A stretch of DNA of 64,000 nt from Armatimonadota bacterium (GCA_030649165.1 JAUSGG010000096.1:1-64000); one strand, 5' to 3'; counted from the first letter of the stretch, positions 16,718 to 24,932 are shown. The notes: generated by a model from the sequence alone, not told the origin. Translations and numbers: made by a program.

Positions 16718-16860
16718 CAACAGTTCAGGGTTGGGGAGAACGTCATTCCGAACGAAGATAGGAATCTGCTTTTCCAAGCAGCTCTAAAGCAGATTTCTCG
16801 TCGTTCCTCCTCGAAATGACGTACTGCGGAGCGATGTACTCACTATTCGTGAACTGTTAC
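16718..16860. repeat. nested palindromic element E (outer + middle only)
   Basis: Outer arms AACAGTTCA and TGAACTGTT enclose the middle inverted repeat (CGTCATTCCGA ... TCGAAATGACG, with AATCTGCTTTT against AAAGCAGATTT). The inner hairpin of elements A-D is absent. It sits inside the putative operon, 13 bases before the next gene. Confidence 0.8.
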
Positions 16861-16872
16861 AGGTATTAGGAT

Positions 16873-17379
16873 ATGCCCATACCCTTCCAAGATCAGAACA
16901 CCGTCTCCACCGGCACGGCAGGCTATCTGAAGTTTCTGACGCCTGCCGCGAAGGGCGTGTGGCTTGGGGCGCTGTTCATCATGAATGATCGGGGGGAACC
17001 GGTTGAGTTCACACACGCCCGCGTCTCTTCTCCAAAACCCCTGCTGTGGAGGCCGAACGATCTCCGAATGCGCTGCATCGAGTCGCTTTGCGCTTCCATG
17101 TTCGACGTTTGCCCCGTTGTCCCCGATCTGCTCCTCTGTCTGTCAGAAGAGGGCGACTTGCGTTCTCTTGCCGAGAGCATTAGCTTGAGAGTTCCGGTTG
17201 GCCGGATCACTCACGATGGCTCCGGTGGCGACGTCTCCACCCGGTGGAGCATGGATTTCGCTCCCCATTCGCCTCCCGCCCGGATACACAAGCGTCTTTG
17301 CGAGCGCGGGCTGCTCGTGGAGCCGTTCGAGCGAGCCGAAGCCGGCCTGCGCGAGGTCTACTCGGAGTTGCTGCGTTAA
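16873..17379 (+). CDS. unrecognised 168-residue protein coupled to the SNF2 gene
   Basis: The protein opens with GTAGYLKFLTPAAKGVWLGA and continues FIMNDRGEPVEFTHARV, a compact beta-rich start, followed by alternating helices and strands. I do not recognise a named family and see no catalytic signature. Its stop TAA overlaps the ATG of the SNF2 gene (TAATG at 17377-17381), so the two are surely co-translated, and a direct partnership with the helicase is likely. It could be a specificity or adaptor subunit. Confidence 0.6.
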   Translation: MPIPFQDQNTVSTGTAGYLKFLTPAAKGVWLGALFIMNDRGEPVEFTHARVSSPKPLLWRPNDLRMRCIESLCASMFDVCPVVPDLLLCLSEEGDLRSLAESISLRVPVGRITHDGSGGDVSTRWSMDFAPHSPPARIHKRLCERGLLVEPFERAEAGLREVYSELLR

Positions 17380-19499
17380 TGGCTCGATTCAAGCGCCGGA
17401 AGAATGTAGGAGGAGATTCCGGTCGCCGATTCCTTGCACGGAGTGTCGGGGTTCGGAAACCCCTCCTACGTAAGCTCAGACTCCATCCTCCCCTCAATCC
17501 CGCCCCAGCAAGCGGAGATTTGCGTCTGACTCCTGTAACCGGGACGCTCGACCTCACCCCGCGCAAGCCGGTTGTTGTTCACTCGGGAACGGTCTCCATG
17601 AGGGAATACGCGCTCGATGGTCGGGATTGGGAGCCGGCGCCTCCCGCGTGGCGGCCGCCGGCCGACGCATCAGGCTTCGGCCACTCCAACGAGGGCGGTA
17701 CGGTCGCGCGGGGCTTGCCGCTTTCTCGGATTCTGGCGCTGCTGCTTCAACCTCCACTTTCGGTTTGGATGTCCAGCGAAGGTCCGCTCTGCTGGCAACG
17801 TGAACTGCTCGGCTTTCAAAAGGTCGGCGTGGCGGCGCTGATCGAACACACGTCCATGCTCCTGGCGGACGACATGGGCCTTGGTAAGACGATTCAAGCC
17901 GTTGCGGCCATGCGACTGCTGGTACGCCGCGCGGAAGCGGAACGGATACTTGTGGTGGCGCCGGCGGCGGTTACCAGAAACTGGCGCGAGGAACTGAGGA
18001 CGTGGGCTCCCGAATTACGGACCATCGAGGTGACGGGAACGGCGGCTCAGCGCGTTTGGAAGTGGGACGCCAGAGTCCACGTCAAGATAGTCAGCTACGA
18101 AACCCTTAGGTCGGACTCACAGCGCGCGATAAAGAGGCACGGGGAGTGGGATATTGTTTGTCTGGACGAAGCCCAGCGCATAAAGAACAGCGAATCCGCG
18201 ATCAGCGGCGTAGTCAAAAGCATCAAGTGTCGACGCCGCTGGGCGCTCACGGGGACGCCGCTGGAGAACAGCCTGGATGATGTTCGCTCTATCCTCTCGT
18301 TCCTGCAGCCGGGGGAAATGGAAGCAAGGAGAGGCGGCGACCTCGACGTAAATGCTCTCGGATCGGCGCTGCGCCGGGTCCAACTGCGCCGCAAGAAGTC
18401 GGAAGCGCTGCCGGACTTGCCGCCGAAAACTATCAAGGAAGTATTCGTGCCGTTGACCGGGCGGCAGCGCGATGAGTATGATGCGTTGATCGGAAAAGGC
18501 GTGGAAGAGCTTCGCGGGAAGGGCTCGGACGCTACCGTGACGGATGTGCTCGCCCTGATCACGCGGCTGAAGCAGGTCTGCAATTTTTCCCTGGCGAGTG
18601 GTCGATCTTCCAAGCTGGATGACATGGCCCCCAGGCTTGCCGTGCTCCGGGATGAAGGACACAAGGCCCTCATATTTTCCCAGTTCACGAATGAATCCTA
18701 CGGCGTGCGGCGCATTGCCAGGGCTTTGGAGGAGTTCCGCCCAGTCATCTATACTGGCGACATGACCGCCGAACAGCGCAGACAAGCGCTGGATGCGTTC
18801 CGATCCGACCCGGAGGCCGCGGCGCTCATCCTTTCGCTCAAGGCGGGCGGTGTGGGGCTCAACCTTCAAGCCGCGTCGTACGTCTTTCATTTCGACCGAT
18901 GGTGGAATCCGGCGAGTGAAGCCCAGGCCGAGGACAGATCTCACAGGATCGGGCAGACGAGGGGCGTAAGCGTCTACAAGTACATCTGCGAAGATACCAT
19001 CGAAGAGCGTATTCACGAGATACTGCTCGCAAAACGCGCCCTGTTTGCCGAACACGTGGACGATGTCTGCCTTGACCTCGGACAACGCCTCAGCGATGAT
19101 GATCTTTTCGGCTTGTTCGGCCTGCGGCCGCCGCCGTCACGGGCGGGACAATTACCTAAGCGCGAGGATGACGCGCCGGCGGTCACGGACGTGGAAGCAA
19201 TGGTGCGGATGAGGCTGGCCGAAGAAGGCTACAATGTGGAAGTTCGTGCCGAGGCCGCCGAAGACGTTATCGACCTGGTGGCGGTTAGAACGGACGAACT
19301 GGGAATGGAAACAGCCCTGATGGTTCGCTGCGTTGCGCGGTCAGGCCCGGCGGACGCTGGAGTCATCGAGGATCTCAGCGACTTGCTGCCCGTCGAGCAG
19401 ACCTCAGTCCGCGGGATGGTAGCATGTTCGGCGGGGTTCACCGACAGCGCGGCCCGACTCGCACGGAGACATCACATCTCGTTGTGGACGCCAGAATGA
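17379..19499 (+). CDS. SNF2-family ATPase with C-terminal Mrr-like domain
   Basis: The 706-residue protein has a full SNF2 motor. Motif I is ADDMGLGKT (Lys 170), motif II DEAQ (263-266) and motif III TGTPLEN (291-297). In the second lobe GDMTAEQRR, LSLKAGGVGLNL and the motif VI region AEDRSHRIGQ are present. From about residue 605 a small domain follows with IDLVAV, a strand LMVRCVA and GMVACSAGFTDSAARLARRH. This is the order seen in Mrr-type restriction domains, but the catalytic (Q/E)xK is replaced by RxV. The start at 17379 overlaps the previous stop; an upstream in-frame ATG lies inside that gene. It probably translocates on DNA as the motor of the 12.2-19.5 kb system. Confidence 0.88.
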   Translation: MARFKRRKNVGGDSGRRFLARSVGVRKPLLRKLRLHPPLNPAPASGDLRLTPVTGTLDLTPRKPVVVHSGTVSMREYALDGRDWEPAPPAWRPPADASGFGHSNEGGTVARGLPLSRILALLLQPPLSVWMSSEGPLCWQRELLGFQKVGVAALIEHTSMLLADDMGLGKTIQAVAAMRLLVRRAEAERILVVAPAAVTRNWREELRTWAPELRTIEVTGTAAQRVWKWDARVHVKIVSYETLRSDSQRAIKRHGEWDIVCLDEAQRIKNSESAISGVVKSIKCRRRWALTGTPLENSLDDVRSILSFLQPGEMEARRGGDLDVNALGSALRRVQLRRKKSEALPDLPPKTIKEVFVPLTGRQRDEYDALIGKGVEELRGKGSDATVTDVLALITRLKQVCNFSLASGRSSKLDDMAPRLAVLRDEGHKALIFSQFTNESYGVRRIARALEEFRPVIYTGDMTAEQRRQALDAFRSDPEAAALILSLKAGGVGLNLQAASYVFHFDRWWNPASEAQAEDRSHRIGQTRGVSVYKYICEDTIEERIHEILLAKRALFAEHVDDVCLDLGQRLSDDDLFGLFGLRPPPSRAGQLPKREDDAPAVTDVEAMVRMRLAEEGYNVEVRAEAAEDVIDLVAVRTDELGMETALMVRCVARSGPADAGVIEDLSDLLPVEQTSVRGMVACSAGFTDSAARLARRHHISLWTPE

Positions 19500-19542
19500 A
19501 CTCATCAAAGGTAGAGAGAATAGACAGGAGGTCTGTAGGGTC

Positions 19543-19755
19543 TTGAGCAAGGGCAAGAACGCAAGAGACGCGGCATGGATCGAAGCGAAGCAGAAATGCC
19601 GCTTGAACGACGAGACCATTCGTATGGCGAAGGAACTGGGGATGACGCCGAAGACACTGATCAAGAACATCCCCAGTAAGAGCGAGATGTGGAAGGCGTC
19701 GGTAAGTGATTGGGTACGTGATTTGCACGATAAGCGCTTCAACAGGTCTGGCTGA
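19543..19755 (+). CDS. small basic protein of a widespread uncharacterised family
   Basis: Seventy residues from a TTG start, with AGGAGG about 11 bases upstream. The sequence KNARDAAWIEAKQKCRLNDE ... LGMTPKTLIKNIPSKSE ... DWVRDL matches a short family I know from many bacteria without an assigned function. It is helical and lysine-rich. It lies 43 bases after the SNF2 gene and could be the last gene of that operon or an independent passenger. Confidence 0.6.
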   Translation: MSKGKNARDAAWIEAKQKCRLNDETIRMAKELGMTPKTLIKNIPSKSEMWKASVSDWVRDLHDKRFNRSG

Positions 19756-19770
19756 GGAATTGGGTTCTAT

Positions 19771-20088
19771 GCTTCGGGACACGCCCTGGGAGTGTTCAAA
19801 AAGTCCGAGATCCGCCGCTAACCTCATTTCGAGCAACCGACCCCGCAGGCGTGGTTATTTCGGAAAGAAATCACCCCGTTGTTTCGGGATTTGAGGGTTG
19901 GGCGGCATACGTATGCTATAGCGGACTACTTCGGGTCCCAACCCGGAAATCCCGAAACCGGACGCTTTCTTAGGAGCGAAGCGAGAAATCTGCTTTTGAG
20001 CACGATCTTGCATTCGGAAAAAGCGGATTCCTCGTCGTTCCTCCTCGGAATGACGGTTTTTGAACACTCCCGCCTTTCGTCCCGAAGC
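19771..20088. repeat. nested palindromic element C (second outer type)
   Basis: It has the same build as element B: outer arms GCTTCGGGAC and GTCCCGAAGC with GTGTTCAA / TTGAACAC inside, then the middle inverted repeat, then the inner hairpin at 19881-19958. It is followed by a short piece of the dispersed repeat (20086-20130). Nothing gene-like is seen in 19756-20311. Confidence 0.8.
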
Positions 20089-20311
20089 AAAACCGCCTTT
20101 GGCCTTGAGAGAAAACCGCCATCACTTTTTGCGGAGGCAACGCTCGGGCCACCAAACAACTGAATACAACGATTCTATCTACCAAGAGCGCCGGTGATGT
20201 ACGATCCGGCGCTTTCGGCGTCTTGCGCGTGTAATCCGTGCTCAGAAACGATGTGCGAGCCGGTTCCTCCCCCTCCATCCTTTGGACTGGCTTCCCGGCC
20301 AAAATCACACA

Positions 20312-20566
20312 TCGAGGGCCGAGCCAATCGTCGTGAGGGCGGGACTCCGCGCAGAAACCGCCGTTGTGCACTTCGGCCATCTTGTCGATATACAGGTTCA
20401 GCCGGTCCTTCGACTCAGTCCCGTGCAGCCAGAACAGCGGCTGGACGAAGCGTCGGGCCTCCATCGGCATGGTTTGGAATTGTTTTTCCAGGATTTGCAT
20501 GCTTGGTTCCGACGCCTGAGCGGCGGCGGCGATTAACAAGAGGATTAGAGTGATGATGCGTTTCAT
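20312..20566 (-). pseudogene. N-terminal fragment of a secreted glycosidase
   Basis: The frame starts with a signal peptide (MKRIITLILLLIAAAAQA) and about 65 residues with VQPLFWLHGTESKDRLNLYI and GGFCAESRPHDDWLGP, the start of a GH106-like or related family of large glycosidases. After WLGPR the sequence stops resembling a protein and the open frame runs into repeat DNA down to 19970. The catalytic barrel is missing. The gene was probably cut by recombination near the repeats. Confidence 0.65.
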
Positions 20567-20608
20567 GGTTTTTCCTTACTCGGAGGCTGAAAGTCCCCGA
20601 AGCGCCTA

Positions 20609-21607
20609 TTAGTAGTAAGCTATCGCGCGGTAACATACCTCATACGGCGCCATTTCCGGCTTGCCGTTCTTTGTCACCTGCCTGAATACCATTCGCTTAG
20701 TCCAATTGCCTTTGGAGTCGAAAGTGTACTCGGAGCTTTCCTTCAACTTGATGCTTCCGTTTGCGTTCCATTCCGTGTGAACGAGGACGTTGCCTTTGGC
20801 GTCGAGGGACCAGGCTCTCTTGGACATGAGTCTGCCGTCCGGCTTGCTCCAAACGTCCTCGGTAGCATTCCAGTGGGCGTCGAAACGGCAAACGTGTTTG
20901 TTCTGCAATCTGCCGTTCCCGTCGCTGAACACAGCTTCAAAGCCATTGCCCTTGGCGAGAGGAATAGACACAGACACAGACTCCAGCTTTCCGTTCGGCC
21001 CATATTGGCTCGATTGTTCAGTGCCGCCCGTCTCATATTTCATCGTGCGCTTCCAGGATACCGACCCATCCGGCCGATAGGACCTCTCTTCAGTCTCTCG
21101 CCCGTCGGCGTCGTATTGGCGCACGAATTTACCCTGCAGCGAACCGTCCGGCCCGTAACAATCAGTTTCCGGCAGCTTGTCCCGACCGTCGAACGTGAAT
21201 ACGATCTTTTCGTTCAGCTTGCCGTCGCGACCATAGCAGAGCTGCTCGCCATTCCTTCCATCCACACTCCATCGGTTCACGACCCTTGAACTGCGGCCCT
21301 CCGGATCTTGTAAAGGCGAATTGCGCACGATGATCTCCGATAGTCTGCCGTCCCGGCGGTAGCGCCTGCTAAACACCTGTTTCCAGCCGGCTTCTACCGG
21401 CCCCCGCTCTCCTGCGCGAAGGGCAACCGTTCTGCATCGTTGTTCTCGGACCGGACCGACAAGACCGTACCTCTCCCTGTCGGACGCACCGGAACGATTC
21501 AGCTTCTGGGATATCGTCAGAGGAGGGCTCGCTTTCTTAGCAGCCTTGTGCCCACAGCCCGCGAGCAAAAAGGCCATTATGCATATCCAGACGCAGACCC
21601 TGTTCAT
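20609..21607 (-). CDS. lipoprotein with YD/MORN-like repeats
   Basis: Starting at the ATG at 21607 (AGGAG upstream), the product is a 332-residue lipoprotein precursor with lipobox LLAGC at residues 15-19. The rest is made of repeats of the form Y-GPDGSL-GK-V-YDADGRE, at least eight units of about 22 residues, as in YD/RHS or MORN-type surface proteins. These form beta-sheet stacks and often bind carbohydrate or other proteins. No enzymatic motif is seen. The longer open frame upstream crosses a hairpin repeat and is not coding. Confidence 0.7.
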   Translation of the reverse strand: MNRVCVWICIMAFLLAGCGHKAAKKASPPLTISQKLNRSGASDRERYGLVGPVREQRCRTVALRAGERGPVEAGWKQVFSRRYRRDGRLSEIIVRNSPLQDPEGRSSRVVNRWSVDGRNGEQLCYGRDGKLNEKIVFTFDGRDKLPETDCYGPDGSLQGKFVRQYDADGRETEERSYRPDGSVSWKRTMKYETGGTEQSSQYGPNGKLESVSVSIPLAKGNGFEAVFSDGNGRLQNKHVCRFDAHWNATEDVWSKPDGRLMSKRAWSLDAKGNVLVHTEWNANGSIKLKESSEYTFDSKGNWTKRMVFRQVTKNGKPEMAPYEVCYRAIAYY

Positions 21608-21675
21608 GTCGTTTCTCCTGAGGAGATTGGCCACGGGAATGTTCGGCGCGAACACGAACTCCTCCTTGTGGTATG

Positions 21676-21699
21676 TTTCGGGAACAAGTTCCCGAAACA
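21676..21699. repeat. perfect 11-base-arm hairpin
   Basis: Arms GTTTCGGGAAC and GTTCCCGAAAC around AA. It is the same palindrome as at 9154-9177. It lies between the dehydrogenase stop and the lipoprotein start and could act as a bidirectional terminator-like structure. Confidence 0.7.
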
Positions 21700-21728
21700 C
21701 CGATATCAGTGCGTAGGCCTCATACCAT

Positions 21729-22679
21729 TCACGCCCAGTCGAACACAACTCCGAAGAGTTCCGTTGGGTTGTCGCGCATGATGCCGTATATCCTCGGCGC
21801 CTCGTCAATCGACACCAAGTGCGAGATGATTGCCCCAGGCTTGATCGTGCCGATCTGGATCCCGTAGATGATCACGCGCAGGTCATCGAGCCCGAAGTGA
21901 CACGACACTTCGATCCTCCCGTCGGTCTGATGGAGCATGCTCCACGGGAACCTCGCCTCCGTGCGAACCGCCATTGGGCAAATGACGCCGTTGTAGGCCA
22001 GAAGCCCCTTCTCGAAGATGTCGAAGAACAGGTTCTCGTAGCCCGAGCCGTCTATGATGTAGTTGAACTTCCCCAACGCCTTTAGCTTATCCCAGTAATC
22101 GGGATCGGCGGCGTTTATCACGTGATCGCAGCCCTGCTCCAGCGCGATCCTCAGGCGTTGGTCGTTGAAGTCCGTCACGGTGACCTCCGCCCCATGCGCC
22201 TTGGCCGAGATCGCGGAGAAGTAACCGATCGGGCCGATTCCCGTTACCAGAACCTTGTCCGCGGGTTTGATGCCGAAGCGGCGGACACCCTTCATCGCAA
22301 CGCCCGCAGTTCCGAGCAGGGCGTATTTCTTGTAGTCGTCGTCCAACGGCAACTTGAAAAGTAGATTGCCTCCGGCGAGGTCGATGATATTCCAGCCGCG
22401 GTGGCCAACGTATTCACCATAAAAAGTCCAGTCGCCCGGCGCGAAGTCCTTAACTTCCGATCCAACTGCCGTGACCGGCCCAACATGCTGATAGCCGTGC
22501 CTGCTGGGGAACTTCCCCCAGAAGTGCTCGGCCATCAAGGCATGACGCTCGGTGCCGTTCGTGATGCCGGAGTAGCGAGTCTCAATCAGCGCCTCGGTCG
22601 GCTTGAGATCCCTGGGCTGCCCTTCATCGATAAATGCCAACTTGCCCCGCTCGGGATACTCCAGCGCTATTGTACGCAT
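21729..22679 (-). CDS. zinc-type (MDR) alcohol/polyol dehydrogenase
   Basis: The 316-residue protein has the medium-chain dehydrogenase outline: a GroES-like N-terminal half (ITNGTERHAL, GYQHVGPVTAVG) and a Rossmann half with GIGPIGYFSA and an acidic strand end (VTDFND) typical of NAD preference. The classical structural zinc cysteines are absent, as in several sugar-related branches. The ATG at 22679 stands 1 base after the cupin stop codon, so the two are co-translated. The substrate is unknown; a sugar, inositol or aldonate derivative fits the neighbours. Confidence 0.75.
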   Translation of the reverse strand: MRTIALEYPERGKLAFIDEGQPRDLKPTEALIETRYSGITNGTERHALMAEHFWGKFPSRHGYQHVGPVTAVGSEVKDFAPGDWTFYGEYVGHRGWNIIDLAGGNLLFKLPLDDDYKKYALLGTAGVAMKGVRRFGIKPADKVLVTGIGPIGYFSAISAKAHGAEVTVTDFNDQRLRIALEQGCDHVINAADPDYWDKLKALGKFNYIIDGSGYENLFFDIFEKGLLAYNGVICPMAVRTEARFPWSMLHQTDGRIEVSCHFGLDDLRVIIYGIQIGTIKPGAIISHLVSIDEAPRIYGIMRDNPTELFGVVFDWA

Positions 22680-22680
22680 C

Positions 22681-23043
22681 CTACTTCTTACCTCCACGAT
22701 ACTCCTCGATGGGAACCTTCGCCACGCACATGACAGGCATATACTGCTCCTTCTCCAGGTAGTAGTGGCCGGGTTTGTGAGAACCCAAAGGGATCGTGCC
22801 GTTGAACGGGAAAATAAGCAGTTCGTCAGTCGTCGGCATGACGCCATGCTCGACTCCGGCTTCAACCATCCAGATGTCACCGTCTTCGATCTCGAACTCG
22901 GTCGTCATCCCGTCCCTGTCGATCATGGTGGCGATGCCTTTTCCGCCCATCATGATCCACGTCTCGTCGTGATCGTGGAAGTGCATCTCCACGGGGGACG
23001 TGGGGGTGAAACGCAGCGGCTGCGGTTTCCTGAAGAAAGCCAT
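22681..23043 (-). CDS. single-domain cupin
   Basis: A 120-residue cupin barrel with metal ligands visible as HFHDHDETW in the first motif and EAGVEHG in the second. Such proteins act as isomerases, epimerases or sensors of sugar-like ligands. The gene is directly coupled to the dehydrogenase downstream, suggesting consecutive steps on the same compound. The ATG at 23043 has a weak GGAGA-like site upstream. Confidence 0.75.
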   Translation of the reverse strand: MAFFRKPQPLRFTPTSPVEMHFHDHDETWIMMGGKGIATMIDRDGMTTEFEIEDGDIWMVEAGVEHGVMPTTDELLIFPFNGTIPLGSHKPGHYYLEKEQYMPVMCVAKVPIEEYRGGKK

Positions 23044-23053
23044 TGGTAATCTC

Positions 23054-23122
23054 CTAATCCTGTGATCTCAGAAACGCGACGCCAGCGATCAATAGCAGAC
23101 CGAGAACTATGATGCGTTTCAT
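23054..23122 (-). pseudogene. signal-peptide remnant
   Basis: Twenty-two codons (MKRIIVLGLLLIAGVAFLRS then QD) look like the start of a secreted protein and resemble the signal peptide of the glycosidase remnant at 20566. A stop follows at once. It is probably a residue of a deleted gene. Confidence 0.4.
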
Positions 23123-23172
23123 GGTTATCCTCTTACTTCCACGAAAGCCTGTATCCTGCTGGAACCGACTCC

Positions 23173-23201
23173 CTGGGTGGCGAAATCCATTCGCCACCCA
23201 G
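23173..23201. repeat. TGGGTGGCGAA hairpin, copy 1
   Basis: Arms CTGGGTGGCGAA and TTCGCCACCCAG enclose five bases. The same hairpin occurs at 24930-24958 and 26619-26648. There is no U-run, so it is not a classical intrinsic terminator. Confidence 0.75.
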
Positions 23202-23235
23202 AGAGGTGCGACTACTCGTAAGGCAACGAGGTTTA

Positions 23236-23264
23236 TTGACATTGGGAGCACCTGGGGGTAAGAT
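23236..23264 (+). promoter_or_regulatory. promoter of the LPO_1073-like module
   Basis: A perfect TTGACA (23236-23241) and TAAGAT (23259-23264) are 17 bases apart, giving a leader of roughly 95 bases before the small membrane gene. Confidence 0.6.
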
Positions 23265-23365
23265 GGCCTAGTTCAGATGGGATCAACAGCCGCAGCCGAC
23301 GATAACGCACCGCGCATGATGCTCGTCGCGCATCTTGGCAATCGTTAGGTATCGCGAGGTTGTGT

Positions 23366-23617
23366 ATGGTTTATGTGAAGTTCTTGGCGGCGATAGGCTT
23401 GATAGGTTCAATTGGCTGGGCCATCGCAGCCCCAGGCTTCGAGTCCGCCCTGGCGGTCATAGGCTCGATCACGGCACTGATCTCAGCGTGTCTCGCTGGA
23501 AAACGAAAGGCACAGCGTGCGCAACAGCATCAGTCTGTCTCAGAGTCCTCGATAGGCGTGCAGGCCGGTGGAGATGTGAATATCGGAAGCATTGGCGGCG
23601 ACAAGCATGCTGAATAA
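23366..23617 (+). CDS. small membrane protein with QAGGDVNI motif
   Basis: From the ATG at 23366 (GAGG upstream) 83 residues are encoded. Two hydrophobic stretches (about 5-21 and 27-46) are followed by a basic segment and then SSIGVQAGGDVNIGSIGG. The second gene starts with a closely similar NSTAIQAGGNVTI. The shared motif, plus an 11-base overlap of the two genes, argues that both proteins assemble through it, with this one as membrane anchor. Confidence 0.6.
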   Translation: MVYVKFLAAIGLIGSIGWAIAAPGFESALAVIGSITALISACLAGKRKAQRAQQHQSVSESSIGVQAGGDVNIGSIGGDKHAE

Positions 23618-24662
23618 AGACCAACAACAAGATGTCGCTGAGAATAGCACTGCTATCCAAGCAGGAGGGAATGTCACTATCACAAAGGCGGGCCTTACTT
23701 ACGCAGAGGTCCGAGCTGTTGCGCTGGACGTGGCTAAAGCGACCTTGTACGAGCTTGCGGAAGTTGCCAAAGAGACAGCGAGAGCTAGAGTTGAGGAGAT
23801 CACCGAAGGATTCCTGTCGAGACTTCAGAAGGAACACCCCGCCGGCCTTGAGAAAGCACACGACCCCGACTTCCAGTACGCGCTCTTTACAGTTCAGAGA
23901 GAATACGCCAGGAGTGGAGACAAGGACCTTGGCGATCTTCTGGTCGATCTTTTGGTCGACAGAAGCAAGCAAGAGCAGCGCGATATTCTACAGATTGTCT
24001 TGAACGAGTCCCTCAACACTGCACCTAAGCTAACTGAGAGTCAGCTGGCCGCCTTGGCTGTGATCTTTCTGTTCAAGTACACGCAGAATTTCGGTGTTGG
24101 CAATCATCACATGTTTGGCGAATACCTTGACAGGTATGTCTCTCCGTTTGCTTCAAAAGCCGTAAAGAACCTAGCCTGCTATCAGCATCTTCAGTTCTCT
24201 GGTTGCGGAGCGATTGAGCTTGCATCAAATAGCCTTGAGTCCATGCTGGGCAAGGCATACCAAGGGCAGTTCCTGAAGGGATTTGAGGAGAAGGAAGTTG
24301 CGGATAGGGCCGTGTCTATCGGGCTCGATCGGAGACTCTTTATGCCGTGCCTTAACGACCCGTCCAAAGTGCAAGTCGGTGTAAATAGCAAAGAGTTGCT
24401 AGACAAGGCTTTTGAGGAATATGCAATTCCGCCCGAGGATCGAGACAAGATAACTGAACTGTTTGACCTGGGAAAAATGAATGGCACGGAAATCAAAGAC
24501 AAATGCATTGAGATCAGACCCTACATGTCCGGACTGTTTGAGACATGGTCGGAGTCTGCGATGAAACAGTTCAGCCTCACGAGTGTAGGAATCGCGATTG
24601 GTCATGCGAATATCAAGCGGTTGGCTGGCGAGTTCTCGGATCTATCCATCTGGATAAACTGA
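23607..24662 (+). CDS. LPO_1073/Vpar_1526-like protein
   Basis: The 351-residue protein starts with a short tail, NSTAIQAGGNVTI, then LTYAEVRAVALDVAKATLYE and a long helical part. This order matches the LPO_1073/Vpar_1526 family, which is widespread in bacteria and has no established function. No transmembrane segment or enzyme motif is visible. GC content is below that of flanking genes, a sign of transfer. The start overlaps the upstream gene. The layout resembles two-gene immunity modules with a membrane part and a soluble sensor, but that is inference. Confidence 0.65.
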   Translation: MLNKDQQQDVAENSTAIQAGGNVTITKAGLTYAEVRAVALDVAKATLYELAEVAKETARARVEEITEGFLSRLQKEHPAGLEKAHDPDFQYALFTVQREYARSGDKDLGDLLVDLLVDRSKQEQRDILQIVLNESLNTAPKLTESQLAALAVIFLFKYTQNFGVGNHHMFGEYLDRYVSPFASKAVKNLACYQHLQFSGCGAIELASNSLESMLGKAYQGQFLKGFEEKEVADRAVSIGLDRRLFMPCLNDPSKVQVGVNSKELLDKAFEEYAIPPEDRDKITELFDLGKMNGTEIKDKCIEIRPYMSGLFETWSESAMKQFSLTSVGIAIGHANIKRLAGEFSDLSIWIN

Positions 24663-24705
24663 AGCATAACGCCACCTGACGCTGACCCCCGATACCGTCC
24701 CTCAC

Positions 24706-24750
24706 GTTTCGGGATTTTCATTCGGCTATGCTCCATTCAAATCCCGAAAC
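24706..24750. repeat. solo inner hairpin
   Basis: Perfect 12-base arms GTTTCGGGATTT and AAATCCCGAAAC with a 21-base loop. These are the same arms as the inner hairpins of elements A-D, here without the middle or outer layers. Confidence 0.75.
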
Positions 24751-24769
24751 AACATCCTATGCTCACATA

Positions 24770-24932
24770 TTGCCGACCACAACCCCTATTCGCACGTCCT
24801 GTCCAGTGACGCCGTCTTCTTGAACTTGCCGGCTTCCGTGGCGTTCACGTGCCGCTGGAGCCGGATCAGGTTCAGCGCCAGGTATCCGGCGCCGCCGCGC
24901 GCGTCGTAGATCTTGACCCTCGGTCCTCCCTG
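24770..24932 (-). pseudogene. duplicated 3' end of the gene at 26676-28208
   Basis: About 160 bases are nearly identical to 26661-26822, covering the last 48 or so codons and the stop of the Tat-exported protein, in the same orientation. The copy ends where a TGGGCGGC hairpin begins. The remainder of 24933-25077 shows no gene. Confidence 0.85.
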
